Assembly (NCBI GenBank): GCA_902798745.1
Contig: CADBXM010000001.1
Location: 124,001 to 188,000 of the forward strand
Origin: an uncultured Eubacteriales bacterium
GTDB lineage: Bacteria > Bacillota > Clostridia > Peptostreptococcales > Anaerovoracaceae
Length of the DNA stretch: 64,000 nucleotides
Direction of reading: 5' to 3'
Each line of letters starts with the position of its first letter. Within the stretch, counting starts at the first letter, position 1. A program made the position numbers and the translations under genes. The notes beneath the pieces were generated by a model that was given only the letters and a program-made list of their open reading frames with translations, was not told the DNA's origin and did no database searches. Below, piece after piece: positions 8,077-15,854 of the stretch.

Positions 8077-10326
8077 ATGAGCATTATTTACAAGAAAGAA
8101 AGCGGTACAATAACCATCCATACGAAAAATTCGTCATACCAGATGCGCGTAACGCCTCACGGCTTCCTTCAGCATACATACTACGGTCGCCGCATTGAGG
8201 ACGAGAATATGAGCTATCTCTTTCTCAATTATGATAGAGCTTGCTCAGGCAACCCTGACGAGGTATATCCGAGCCGCAAGATATCTCTCGACACCATGGC
8301 GCAGGAGTACCCGGGCTACGGAGTAGGAGACTACCGCATACATCCTATTTCGCTCAGAAATTCCGATGGCAGCCGTGCCGTGGATTTCAGATATGTCGGG
8401 CATGAGATAAAAGAGGGCAAATACAGCATAGACGGGCTTCCTTCGTCATACGATGACGGAGACGGCGCGGAGACACTCATCGTCACGATCACAGACAGAG
8501 TTACGAAGGTGACGGCCGAGCTTATTTATGGTGTCTTTGAGGAAAAGGACATCATCACCAGGGCGGTACGTGTAGTAAATAACGGCAAAGGCACGGTGAA
8601 GCTCACCAGAGCTTTCTCAATGTCACTTGATATACCTTATGGTAAGTGGGACATGATCCACTTCCACGGAAAGCACGCGTTCGAAAGACAGACTGAAAGA
8701 GAACCACTCGGACATCTCGTTAAGACAGTCGGATCTGCCCGCGGCACATCAAGCCATCAGGAGAACCCATTTGTCATAGTTGCAGACAGAAACGCCTGCG
8801 AGGATTTCGGAGAATGCTACGGAATGATGCTCGTTTATTCAGGTGGATTCAAGCTGCAGGCTGAAGTCGATCAGTTCGACTCTACCCGTCTCGTAATGGG
8901 TCTTCAGGATGAGCAGTTCAGCTGGCACCTCGACGCGGGCGACGCATTCAGCACTCCTGAGGTGATAATGTCGTTCTCGGGAAGCGGACTTACAAAGCTG
9001 TCCCACAACTATCACAAGTTCATCCGCAACAACATCTGCAGAGGCAAATATAAACTGGCTAGGCGCCCTATACTGATCAATAACTGGGAGGCCACATACT
9101 TTGATTTCACCGACGAAAAACTGCTTCAGATCGCAGATGAAGCGGCTCCTCTGGGCATCGAGATGCTTGTACTCGACGACGGCTGGTTTGGCGAGAGAAA
9201 CAGCGATAACGCCGGCCTCGGTGACTGGTTTGTAAACGAGAAGAAGATCAAATGCGGGCTGAAGAGCCTGATCGAACAGATCAATGCGAAGGGCCTTAAA
9301 TTTGGAATCTGGATCGAGCCTGAAATGGTCAATGAGGATTCAGAGCTCTACAGAAAGCATCCTGACTGGGCGCTCACGATACCTGGTCGCAGACCAAACC
9401 GCACACGTAACCAACTGGTGCTGGATATGGCAAGGCCTGAGGTAAGAGATTATCTCTACGGCCGTATCGAAGACCTTCTCAGCAACAACCATATAGAGTA
9501 CGTCAAGTGGGACATGAACAGATCCATCGCGGATGCTTATTCAGCTTCGGCTCCTGAGGATCGTCAGGGCGAGGTGCTTCACAGATATATTCTTGGGCTT
9601 TACGAGCTTATGGACCGTATCACGACAAACTTCCCGGATGTCCTCATAGAGGGCTGCTCGGGCGGCGGAGCCCGTTTTGACGCGGGTATTCTGAGTTATT
9701 CTCCTCAGATATGGTGCTCGGACGATACCGATCCTATCAAGAGACTCAGCATCCAGTACGGAACATCGTTCGGATACCCTGTCAGCACGATGGGAGCGCA
9801 TGTATCGGCTTCCCCGAATCACCAGACAGGCAGGGATACCACTATCCATACAAGAGGCATAGTCGCTATGTCGGGCACATTCGGATATGAGCTCGACCCA
9901 AGCAAGCTGAGCGATCAGGACAAAGAAGAGATAAAAGAACAGATAGTGCAGTTCAAGAAGCACTACGATCTCATACAGAACGGTCTTTATTACAGGTTGA
10001 CGGAGATAAAGAAGGACTACTACGAGGCATGGGAGTTTGCAGCCGAAGACGGAAGCGAAGCTCTCCTCAATGTTGTGGCAACAGACGTACAGCCTAATCC
10101 GGCTCTGATGCACATAAGGCTGAAAGGACTCGAGTCGGACGCGGTATACGAGATCGATGACAGCGACTTAAAGAAATATACCGAGGGATGCCCGCCGTAT
10201 CTGCTTGCTGACAGCGTAGAGGTAAAGAGGCTCACAGGTGACGCTCTGATGAACGCCGGATACACTCTGCCGTGGGCATTTGGCACATACCCGGCATTCC
10301 AGATGCATTTCAAAAAAGTTAAATAG
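8077..10326 (+). CDS. aga: Alpha-galactosidase, glycoside hydrolase family 36
   Basis: 749 residues, the length of tetrameric bacterial GH36 enzymes. It hydrolyses terminal alpha-1,6-galactose from melibiose, raffinose and stachyose. The N-terminal beta-supersandwich is followed by the TIM barrel: LVLDDGWFGERN near residue 365, KWDMNRS with the nucleophile Asp479, the GCSGGGARFDAGI segment and WCSDDTDP with the acid/base Asp549. No signal peptide is seen, so the enzyme is cytoplasmic and acts on sugar imported by the adjacent ABC system. ATG at 8077 is preceded by CAGGAGA. The product sucrose (from raffinose) can be used by the fructokinase/amylosucrase genes downstream. Confidence 0.96.
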   Translation: MSIIYKKESGTITIHTKNSSYQMRVTPHGFLQHTYYGRRIEDENMSYLFLNYDRACSGNPDEVYPSRKISLDTMAQEYPGYGVGDYRIHPISLRNSDGSRAVDFRYVGHEIKEGKYSIDGLPSSYDDGDGAETLIVTITDRVTKVTAELIYGVFEEKDIITRAVRVVNNGKGTVKLTRAFSMSLDIPYGKWDMIHFHGKHAFERQTEREPLGHLVKTVGSARGTSSHQENPFVIVADRNACEDFGECYGMMLVYSGGFKLQAEVDQFDSTRLVMGLQDEQFSWHLDAGDAFSTPEVIMSFSGSGLTKLSHNYHKFIRNNICRGKYKLARRPILINNWEATYFDFTDEKLLQIADEAAPLGIEMLVLDDGWFGERNSDNAGLGDWFVNEKKIKCGLKSLIEQINAKGLKFGIWIEPEMVNEDSELYRKHPDWALTIPGRRPNRTRNQLVLDMARPEVRDYLYGRIEDLLSNNHIEYVKWDMNRSIADAYSASAPEDRQGEVLHRYILGLYELMDRITTNFPDVLIEGCSGGGARFDAGILSYSPQIWCSDDTDPIKRLSIQYGTSFGYPVSTMGAHVSASPNHQTGRDTTIHTRGIVAMSGTFGYELDPSKLSDQDKEEIKEQIVQFKKHYDLIQNGLYYRLTEIKKDYYEAWEFAAEDGSEALLNVVATDVQPNPALMHIRLKGLESDAVYEIDDSDLKKYTEGCPPYLLADSVEVKRLTGDALMNAGYTLPWAFGTYPAFQMHFKKVK

Positions 10327-10352
10327 GATACTTTGCAGGATAACATAAGACT

Positions 10353-11072
10353 ATGAACACTTGGCTGCAGGGATTTCTGGATAACGACAGTTTCTTTGGC
10401 AGGCTGATGACCAAATTGGGCATCATCATTGCCGCCAGTCTTATGTTTGCCGTTTTCAGCGTTCCTTTCATCACCGTAGGAGCGGGGCTGGTAGCTCTCT
10501 ATCACGTGATGTTCAAGACGCTGCGAGGCGGTGGAGTCTGCAATCCGTTCAAGGAATTCTGGGCAGGCTTCAAGTCAAACTTCAAACAGGCGACCATACT
10601 GTGGTTGGTATTCGTCGCTTTCATGGCGTTTCTGTCATTAGACATACAGATATGCAATCAGGCAGGTGGCATAGTTCAGAGCCTCAGCTTCCTGATATAT
10701 CTGATAGGGGCCTTCGTCATATTCCTGTTCATCTATATGCTACCTTGCATGGCGGCATTCCATGGTAAACTCGGACAGCTGGCCAAGGACGCGCTTTATT
10801 TTATAGTCAGAAAACCGCTGAGATTTATCGTGATCGCGTTCTTCGATATATTCCCGCTACTGCTGACATTCACCGATTTGAAATACCTGCCGCTTTACGC
10901 TTTCATTTGGGTGTTCTGCGGATTCGGCCTCGTGGCCATGCTGGGAGCGTATCTGCTGCTCCCTGTGTTTAGGCCTTTCCTCGACGAAATAGATGAGGAT
11001 AGCAGCACGCAGAATCCGTATGGCGATGAAGAAGCGGCGCTCGAAGATCTGAGAGAACTCGACGGACTCTAG
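10353..11072 (+). CDS. YesL-family (DUF624) membrane protein
   Basis: 239 residues with about five hydrophobic helices. It starts with the family hallmark of a small N-terminal segment before a helix (DSFFGRLMTKLGIIIAASLM), followed by VGAGLVALYHVMFKTLRGG and a late PCMAAFHGKLGQLAKDA stretch. YesL-like proteins are repeatedly found beside carbohydrate ABC transporters in Bacillota; their function is unknown. Here it lies between the alpha-galactosidase gene (26 bp upstream) and the transporter ATPase gene, which supports a sugar-transport link. Confidence 0.82.
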   Translation: MNTWLQGFLDNDSFFGRLMTKLGIIIAASLMFAVFSVPFITVGAGLVALYHVMFKTLRGGGVCNPFKEFWAGFKSNFKQATILWLVFVAFMAFLSLDIQICNQAGGIVQSLSFLIYLIGAFVIFLFIYMLPCMAAFHGKLGQLAKDALYFIVRKPLRFIVIAFFDIFPLLLTFTDLKYLPLYAFIWVFCGFGLVAMLGAYLLLPVFRPFLDEIDEDSSTQNPYGDEEAALEDLRELDGL

Positions 11073-11229
11073 AAAACGGGCATACAGGCGATAAACATGT
11101 ACCGTTAAAATACAGTCAAACATTGTATTTACAAGGCGTTTTCTGATAAAATGTTATTACCAATATCATGGCGTTGTATCACTCCACTATATGGACAGCG
11201 TGCATGATAAAGAAAAGGAGAAGACCCGC

Positions 11230-11379
11230 ATGGCTCGCGGTGCGGCAGTGTGGAGACCTGTCGTAATGCATTTACTCTTTTACCGGGTACTTGTGAGGCG
11301 CTCGTTAGCGGAGGCTGGGGCGTTCAGAGTCAAAAACTATGTCAGAAGTTATCATCAAAGACATGAAGAAGGTGTATGA
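11230..11379 (+). CDS. Possible leader ORF overlapping the ATPase gene start
   Basis: A 49-codon frame starts at an ATG with a good AAGGAG 9 bp upstream, better than anything in front of the ATPase ATG at 11339, which it overlaps by 41 bp in another frame. The predicted peptide is very basic (many Arg) and resembles no family I know. It could be a leader whose translation opens or couples the ATPase start, or chance. The rest of the 266-bp gap (11073-11338) shows only a weak promoter-like TGATAAAAT near 11147. Confidence 0.25.
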   Translation: MARGAAVWRPVVMHLLFYRVLVRRSLAEAGAFRVKNYVRSYHQRHEEGV

Positions 11380-12493
11380 CAACAAAGTTACTGCCGTACA
11401 CGACTTCAACCTGCACATCCAGGACAAAGAGTTCATCGTACTCGTAGGTCCTTCCGGCTGTGGTAAGTCCACATCCCTGCGTATGGTGGCAGGCCTTGAA
11501 GACATCTCCGGAGGCGAGCTTTATATCGATGGAAAGCTCGTGAATGATATCGCTGCCAAGGACAGAGATATCGCGATGGTATTCCAGAACTATGCGCTCT
11601 ATCCGCATATGTCGGTCTATGACAACATGGCGTTCGCTCTCAAGCTCAAGAAGACACCAAAGGATGAGATCGATAAGAAAGTACGCGAGGTAGCTGAGAT
11701 ACTCGATATCACTCAGTATCTCGACCGTAAGCCAAAAGCTCTTTCCGGCGGACAGAGACAGCGTGTAGCTATCGGACGTGCTATGGTACGTGACCCTAAG
11801 GTGTTCCTGATGGACGAGCCACTGTCCAACCTCGACGCCAAGCTCCGTAACCAGATGAGAGCTGAGATCATCAAGCTCAGACAGCGTATCGATACTACAT
11901 TCATGTACGTAACACATGACCAGACTGAGGCTATGACTCTCGGTGACCGTATCGTAATCATGAAAGACGGTTATGTAAATCAGATCGGTACACCACAGGA
12001 TCTCTTCGATCGTCCGGTCAACCTCTTCGTAGCAGGATTCATCGGCATGCCTGTCATGAACTTCTTCGACGGCTCCACACTCGAGCTCAAGGACGGCGTT
12101 TACTACGCTAACATCAAGGGCACAGAGTTCAAGCTCGATGAGTTCCAGCAGAAGGCGCTGAAGGCAAACGGCCAGCAGCCTTGCGACATTATCGCAGGTA
12201 TCCGTCCTCAGCATGTAAGGATAGGCGAAGGCACACTCGAGGGTACAGTAGAAGTATCCGAGATGCTCGGTTCCGAAGTCGACCTCCATGTAAACTGCGG
12301 TGGAGACGATGTAGTAATGGTACTGCAGACGGCAGATCTCCAGCACGATGTAAGCATCGGCGCGAAGGTCAACTTCACTACACAGCCTAGACTGATCCAG
12401 CTCTTCGACAAGGAGACAGGAAACAACCTGATTTGGTTCGACGAAGAGTCCGTAGCAGCTCACTCGCCTAAGTGCAAAGACTACGATTTCTAG
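11339..12493 (+). CDS. Sugar ABC transporter ATP-binding protein (MsmK/UgpC type)
   Basis: 384 residues. Walker A GPSGCGKST (37-45), Q-loop VFQNYALYPH, signature LSGGQRQRVAIGRA, Walker B VFLMDEPLSNLD and the switch His in YVTHDQTEA are all intact. The C-terminal ~140 residues form the OB-fold regulatory domain typical of MalK/MsmK/UgpC (GIRPQHVRIGEG). It powers the CUT1 importer encoded at 3.6-6.8 kb, and such ATPases often serve several sugar importers. The ATG at 11339 has no clear Shine-Dalgarno site. A terminator follows. Confidence 0.94.
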   Translation: MSEVIIKDMKKVYDNKVTAVHDFNLHIQDKEFIVLVGPSGCGKSTSLRMVAGLEDISGGELYIDGKLVNDIAAKDRDIAMVFQNYALYPHMSVYDNMAFALKLKKTPKDEIDKKVREVAEILDITQYLDRKPKALSGGQRQRVAIGRAMVRDPKVFLMDEPLSNLDAKLRNQMRAEIIKLRQRIDTTFMYVTHDQTEAMTLGDRIVIMKDGYVNQIGTPQDLFDRPVNLFVAGFIGMPVMNFFDGSTLELKDGVYYANIKGTEFKLDEFQQKALKANGQQPCDIIAGIRPQHVRIGEGTLEGTVEVSEMLGSEVDLHVNCGGDDVVMVLQTADLQHDVSIGAKVNFTTQPRLIQLFDKETGNNLIWFDEESVAAHSPKCKDYDF

Positions 12494-12527
12494 TCTGAGT
12501 GACGTAAGCAAAAATCAAAGCAAACAG

Positions 12528-12564
12528 AATACCTCTCATCGCTTATCGGTGAGAGGTATTTTTT
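12528..12564 (+). terminator. Intrinsic terminator after the ATPase gene
   Basis: An 11-bp stem AATACCTCTCA / TGAGAGGTATT (12528-12538, 12550-12560) with a loop of 11 bases, running into six T residues. Confidence 0.88.
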
Positions 12565-12565
12565 G

Positions 12566-12792
12566 TCTAGGCGCAATCCAAGTCTGCATGAATATGCGTG
12601 AACCGTAGTGTCGTAAATGAGCTGAAATGATTAATACACACCATATTATTGGCGAAAATCAGAGGAAAGCGGTGAATTTACGCCAATATAAGTAAAGCTA
12701 AAGAAACTAGAGAACTATGCACTATCAATATGACTGGAAGAAAAGAATTATAATGGGACAGACCCCAAAAGAAGTTAAAGGACCGTTATTTA
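12566..12792. other. Non-coding gap with an imperfect inverted repeat
   Basis: No convincing gene. A 13-bp inverted repeat with one mismatch (12647-12659 with 12676-12688, arms TATTGGCG.. / ..CGCCAATA) encloses 16 purine-rich bases. GGGACAGACCCC occurs near 12755. The repeat could be an operator for the fructokinase/amylosucrase promoter downstream or an RNA hairpin; nothing else stands out. Confidence 0.4.
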
Positions 12793-12801
12793 TGATATAC
12801 T
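12793..12801 (+). promoter_or_regulatory. Extended -10 promoter for fructokinase-amylosucrase
   Basis: TGATATACT matches the extended -10 consensus (TG, one base, then TATACT). The -35 region is weak. It would give a leader of roughly 75 bases before the ATG at 12886. Confidence 0.5.
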
Positions 12802-12885
12802 TTTTAAAAATGGCATAATGGCATGTATACCAGAATATCGAAGGGCCGGTCAGATATCGGCAGGAACGAAGAAAAGAGGAGAAAG

Positions 12886-13827
12886 ATGACAGATATCATC
12901 ACTCTTGGAGAATTATTGATAGATCTCACTCAGAAAGGGGAGGACGAAAACGGAAACGGCAAGTTCACTGCGTTTCCGGGTGGAGCTCCGGCCAATGTCG
13001 CGGTAGCGGCTTCAAAGCTGGGCGCAAGCACCGGTTTTATAGGAAAGGTGGGAAATGACGCTTTCGGACGAAAGCTTGCGGAGACTCTTTCGGAAGAAGG
13101 CGTCAATACTGATGGCCTTCTCGTATCCGATGATGTGCCAACTACACTTGCGATCGTATCGGTAGATCCGACAGGCGAAAGAGAATTTACGTTTTACAGG
13201 GATCCGGGCGCGGACACACAGATCACTGCGATCGAGGCTATAGCGGCTCTTTCTGAGGAGATGCCGAAGGTCCTTCATATCGGATCTCTTTCGATGACAA
13301 CCTCTCCGTCAAAAGAAGCTTGCGAAGCGGCTGTAAGATATGCGAAAGAAAAAGGAGCGCTTATTAGCTATGACCCGAATTACCGGGCAGCGCTGTGGGA
13401 TTCGGAAGAGCACGCGATAGAGATGATGAAGGTGCTGCTTCCGCTCACAGATATCCTCAAGGTGTCCGACGAAGAGATGGAGATGCTGACGGGCACGAAG
13501 GATTATTCCGAAGGGTGCTGGGCTCTTGCCGAATGTGGCATCAGACTGATCATGGTGACGCTCGGCGCCGAAGGGGTATTTGTGAAATACGGAGATTACG
13601 AGGAGCATATACCGGGCTTCAGCGTAAAAGTGGCAGATACTAACGGCGCAGGAGATACTTTCCTTGGAGCTATGCTTTACAGGATCGCACAGAGGGAAGA
13701 TCTTCTTGACGGAATGAGTAATGAAGAATTGAGAACATTCGTAACATACGCGAACAAGGCAGCCTCACTAACATGCTCGAGGCATGGAGCTATGCCCGCG
13801 ATGCCGACGGCAGACGAGCTGAAATAG
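12886..13827 (+). CDS. Fructokinase / PfkB-family carbohydrate kinase
   Basis: 313 residues from the ATG at 12886, which follows GAGGAG; an upstream in-frame ATG at 12823 lacks such a site. PfkB fold: N-terminal GELLIDLTQKG, FPGGAPANVAVAASKLG, GFIGKVGNDAFG, and the C-terminal anion-hole/catalytic motif DTNGAGDTFLGAMLY with the general-base Asp. It phosphorylates fructose with ATP in the cytoplasm. The amylosucrase gene begins 26 bp downstream; that enzyme releases fructose from sucrose, so the pairing strongly supports fructose as the substrate. Confidence 0.9.
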   Translation: MTDIITLGELLIDLTQKGEDENGNGKFTAFPGGAPANVAVAASKLGASTGFIGKVGNDAFGRKLAETLSEEGVNTDGLLVSDDVPTTLAIVSVDPTGEREFTFYRDPGADTQITAIEAIAALSEEMPKVLHIGSLSMTTSPSKEACEAAVRYAKEKGALISYDPNYRAALWDSEEHAIEMMKVLLPLTDILKVSDEEMEMLTGTKDYSEGCWALAECGIRLIMVTLGAEGVFVKYGDYEEHIPGFSVKVADTNGAGDTFLGAMLYRIAQREDLLDGMSNEELRTFVTYANKAASLTCSRHGAMPAMPTADELK

Positions 13828-13853
13828 AGATCGATAGTAAAGGATCAAAAACC

Positions 13854-15677
13854 ATGAGCGCAGTAAAAAACGAAAAACAAAATAGAAGAAGAGTGTTCGA
13901 TGTCAGACTTGAAAAGTACTACGAGGAGCTAAAAGACCTCTATATGGGACTTTACAATGATGAAGAAGCTTTCGAGTACTTTATCAGAATGCTGAAAAAG
14001 AGTTATAGAGAAAGAAAACAGTCTCTCAGAGAGATGGATATCAGACGGGCAGATAATCCGGATATGCACCACTCGAATGACATGGTGGGTATGATGCTCT
14101 ACACGGAGAACTTTGCCGGTGATCTCAAGGGTGTAAAAGACAGGCTAGATTACTTCAAGGAGTGCGGGATCAAATACGTGCATCTGATGCCGCTCCTTGA
14201 CTCGCCTGAAGACAGCGCAAGGAGTGACGGGGGATACGCGGTTTCGGACTTCAGAAAAGTGCGTCCCGATCTTGGCACAATGGAAGACCTCGAAAAGCTG
14301 GCCGGCTCGTGCCACAGAAGAGGCATACGTGTGTGCCTTGATTTTGTCATGAACCATACCAGCGAGGATCACGAGTGGGCAAAGGCGGCAAGAGAAGGCG
14401 ATCCGCTCGCGCAGTCCAGATATTACTTTTACGATGACTGGGACATACCGTCCGCATTTGAGCAAACGATGCCTCAAGTGTTCCCTGAGACAGCACCCGG
14501 GAATTTTACATTCTTTGAGGACATGGGAAAGATAGTCATGACGACTTTTTATCCATTCCAGTGGGATCTCAATTACTGCAACCCAATGGTGTTCAATGAC
14601 ATGACAGATAATATGCTCTATCTTGCGAACAGGGGCATAGACATCGTGAGACTTGATGCGGTCCCATACATATGGAAAGAGCTTGGCACAAAATGCCGAA
14701 ACCTGCCGCAGGTGCATACGCTTGTACGCATCATGAACATCGCGTGCAGAGTGGTATGCCCGGGCGTGCTGCTCCTCGGTGAAGTGGTGATGGAACCGAG
14801 CAAAGTCCTGCCTTACTTCGGCACCGAAGAAAGACCTGAATGCGATATGCTGTATAACGTGACTACCATGGCGTCCATCTGGCATTCCATGGCGACCCGC
14901 GACGTAAGACTTTTGGTACACCAGTTGCGTCAGATAGAGTATGTGCCTTCAAACTGCATATTCCAAAATTATCTGAGATGTCACGACGATATCGGCTGGG
15001 GTCTCGATTATGATTTCCTCGGACTATTCGGAGCGACTGAAGCTCCGCATAAAAAATACCTGAATGATTGGTTCACCGGGAAATGGCAGGGAAGCCCTTC
15101 GAGAGGTGAACTGTATAATGACTCGGAGTGGATGCAGGACGCCAGACTTTGCGGCACGACAGCGTCGCTTTGCGGGATAGAAACTGCTTTGAAGGAAGGC
15201 GATGAAGAGGCTCTTGACCGCGCGATAGCGGCAGATGTGATGTTGCATGCTCTCATACTGACGCTCAGGGGCATCCCGGTTTTCTACAGTGGAGACGAGA
15301 TAGGCATGCTGAATGACTACGGATATTCTGACGACCCGGGCAGACAGGCAGACAGCCGCAATATCCACAGAGGAAAAATGGACTGGGAGCATGCGGAGGA
15401 GAGGCATGACACATCGACTCCGATGGGGAAGCTTTTCGGAGAGATACAAAAGCTGGTGAATACTCGGAAAACTAATGAGATATTCCATTCTGACGCTCAT
15501 GTATATCCGGTCAATACGGGAGATAACAGAGTTTTGGGCATGGAAAGAGAGTATGGTGGAAAGAAGATGCTTGCTGTGTTCAATTTTTCACCTGAATTTG
15601 TGGATACGGAAATTGAGACTGTAGGCCGCATAGAGCCTTACGGATTCCGCTGGCTGTTCGGGATCGGCCGGGATTAG
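13854..15677 (+). CDS. Amylosucrase-type glycoside hydrolase family 13 enzyme
   Basis: 607 residues from the ATG at 13854 (AAAGGA upstream). An all-helical N-terminal domain precedes the GH13 barrel. Catalytic residues are Asp268 (IVRLDAV), Glu310 (LLLGEVV) and Asp378 (CHDDIGW), matching the nucleophile, acid/base and transition-state stabiliser. The segments RSDGGYAVSDFRKVRPDLGT and QWDLNYCNP are typical of amylosucrase (GH13_4) rather than sucrose phosphorylase, which is ~100 residues shorter. The reaction is sucrose to alpha-1,4-glucan plus fructose, with sucrose hydrolysis or isomerisation as side reactions. No signal peptide is present, so it uses imported sucrose; fructose passes to the kinase encoded upstream. 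Confidence 0.87.
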   Translation: MSAVKNEKQNRRRVFDVRLEKYYEELKDLYMGLYNDEEAFEYFIRMLKKSYRERKQSLREMDIRRADNPDMHHSNDMVGMMLYTENFAGDLKGVKDRLDYFKECGIKYVHLMPLLDSPEDSARSDGGYAVSDFRKVRPDLGTMEDLEKLAGSCHRRGIRVCLDFVMNHTSEDHEWAKAAREGDPLAQSRYYFYDDWDIPSAFEQTMPQVFPETAPGNFTFFEDMGKIVMTTFYPFQWDLNYCNPMVFNDMTDNMLYLANRGIDIVRLDAVPYIWKELGTKCRNLPQVHTLVRIMNIACRVVCPGVLLLGEVVMEPSKVLPYFGTEERPECDMLYNVTTMASIWHSMATRDVRLLVHQLRQIEYVPSNCIFQNYLRCHDDIGWGLDYDFLGLFGATEAPHKKYLNDWFTGKWQGSPSRGELYNDSEWMQDARLCGTTASLCGIETALKEGDEEALDRAIAADVMLHALILTLRGIPVFYSGDEIGMLNDYGYSDDPGRQADSRNIHRGKMDWEHAEERHDTSTPMGKLFGEIQKLVNTRKTNEIFHSDAHVYPVNTGDNRVLGMEREYGGKKMLAVFNFSPEFVDTEIETVGRIEPYGFRWLFGIGRD

Positions 15678-15719
15678 AGTATCAGTTGGCATGAAAACAA
15701 CAGTGAATACAACAGCTTG

Positions 15720-15752
15720 GAAACTGCGAACAAGTTCGCAGTTTCATTTTTT
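15720..15752 (+). terminator. Intrinsic terminator after amylosucrase
   Basis: A perfect 11-bp stem GAAACTGCGAA / TTCGCAGTTTC (15720-15730, 15735-15745) with a 4-base loop, then ATTTTTTG. This closes the sugar locus. Confidence 0.9.
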
Positions 15753-15780
15753 GTTTTTTATAGAGAATGACGTCCATATT

Positions 15781-15789
15781 TGCTACAAT
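15781..15789 (+). promoter_or_regulatory. Extended -10 promoter for acyl-CoA synthetase
   Basis: TGCTACAAT (TG, one base, TACAAT) 65 bp before the chosen ATG at 15855. No good -35 box, as is usual for extended -10 promoters. Confidence 0.4.
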
Positions 15790-15854
15790 GGCAACAGAAT
15801 GGCTGTCAAAAGCTGTACTGCGGGGATATGCCACAGATGAGAGGGTATAAACAA

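Noticed and set aside
9541-10113. A 190-codon minus-strand frame inside the alpha-galactosidase gene
   Set aside because: Shadow of the GH36 gene, which has its catalytic motifs in the other strand; no ribosome-binding site or promoter.
11342-12511. A 389-codon open frame on the minus strand opposite the transporter ATPase gene
   Set aside because: It mirrors the codon bias of the real gene, its translation has no family features, and the plus-strand ATPase has all its motifs.
12740-12775. GGGACAGACCCC as a remnant of a mobile element end
   Set aside because: Only one short copy; no matching inverted end, transposase fragment or target duplication is visible.
14145-14921. A 258-codon minus-strand frame inside the amylosucrase gene
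   Set aside because: Shadow frame; the plus strand contains the full GH13 catalytic triad.
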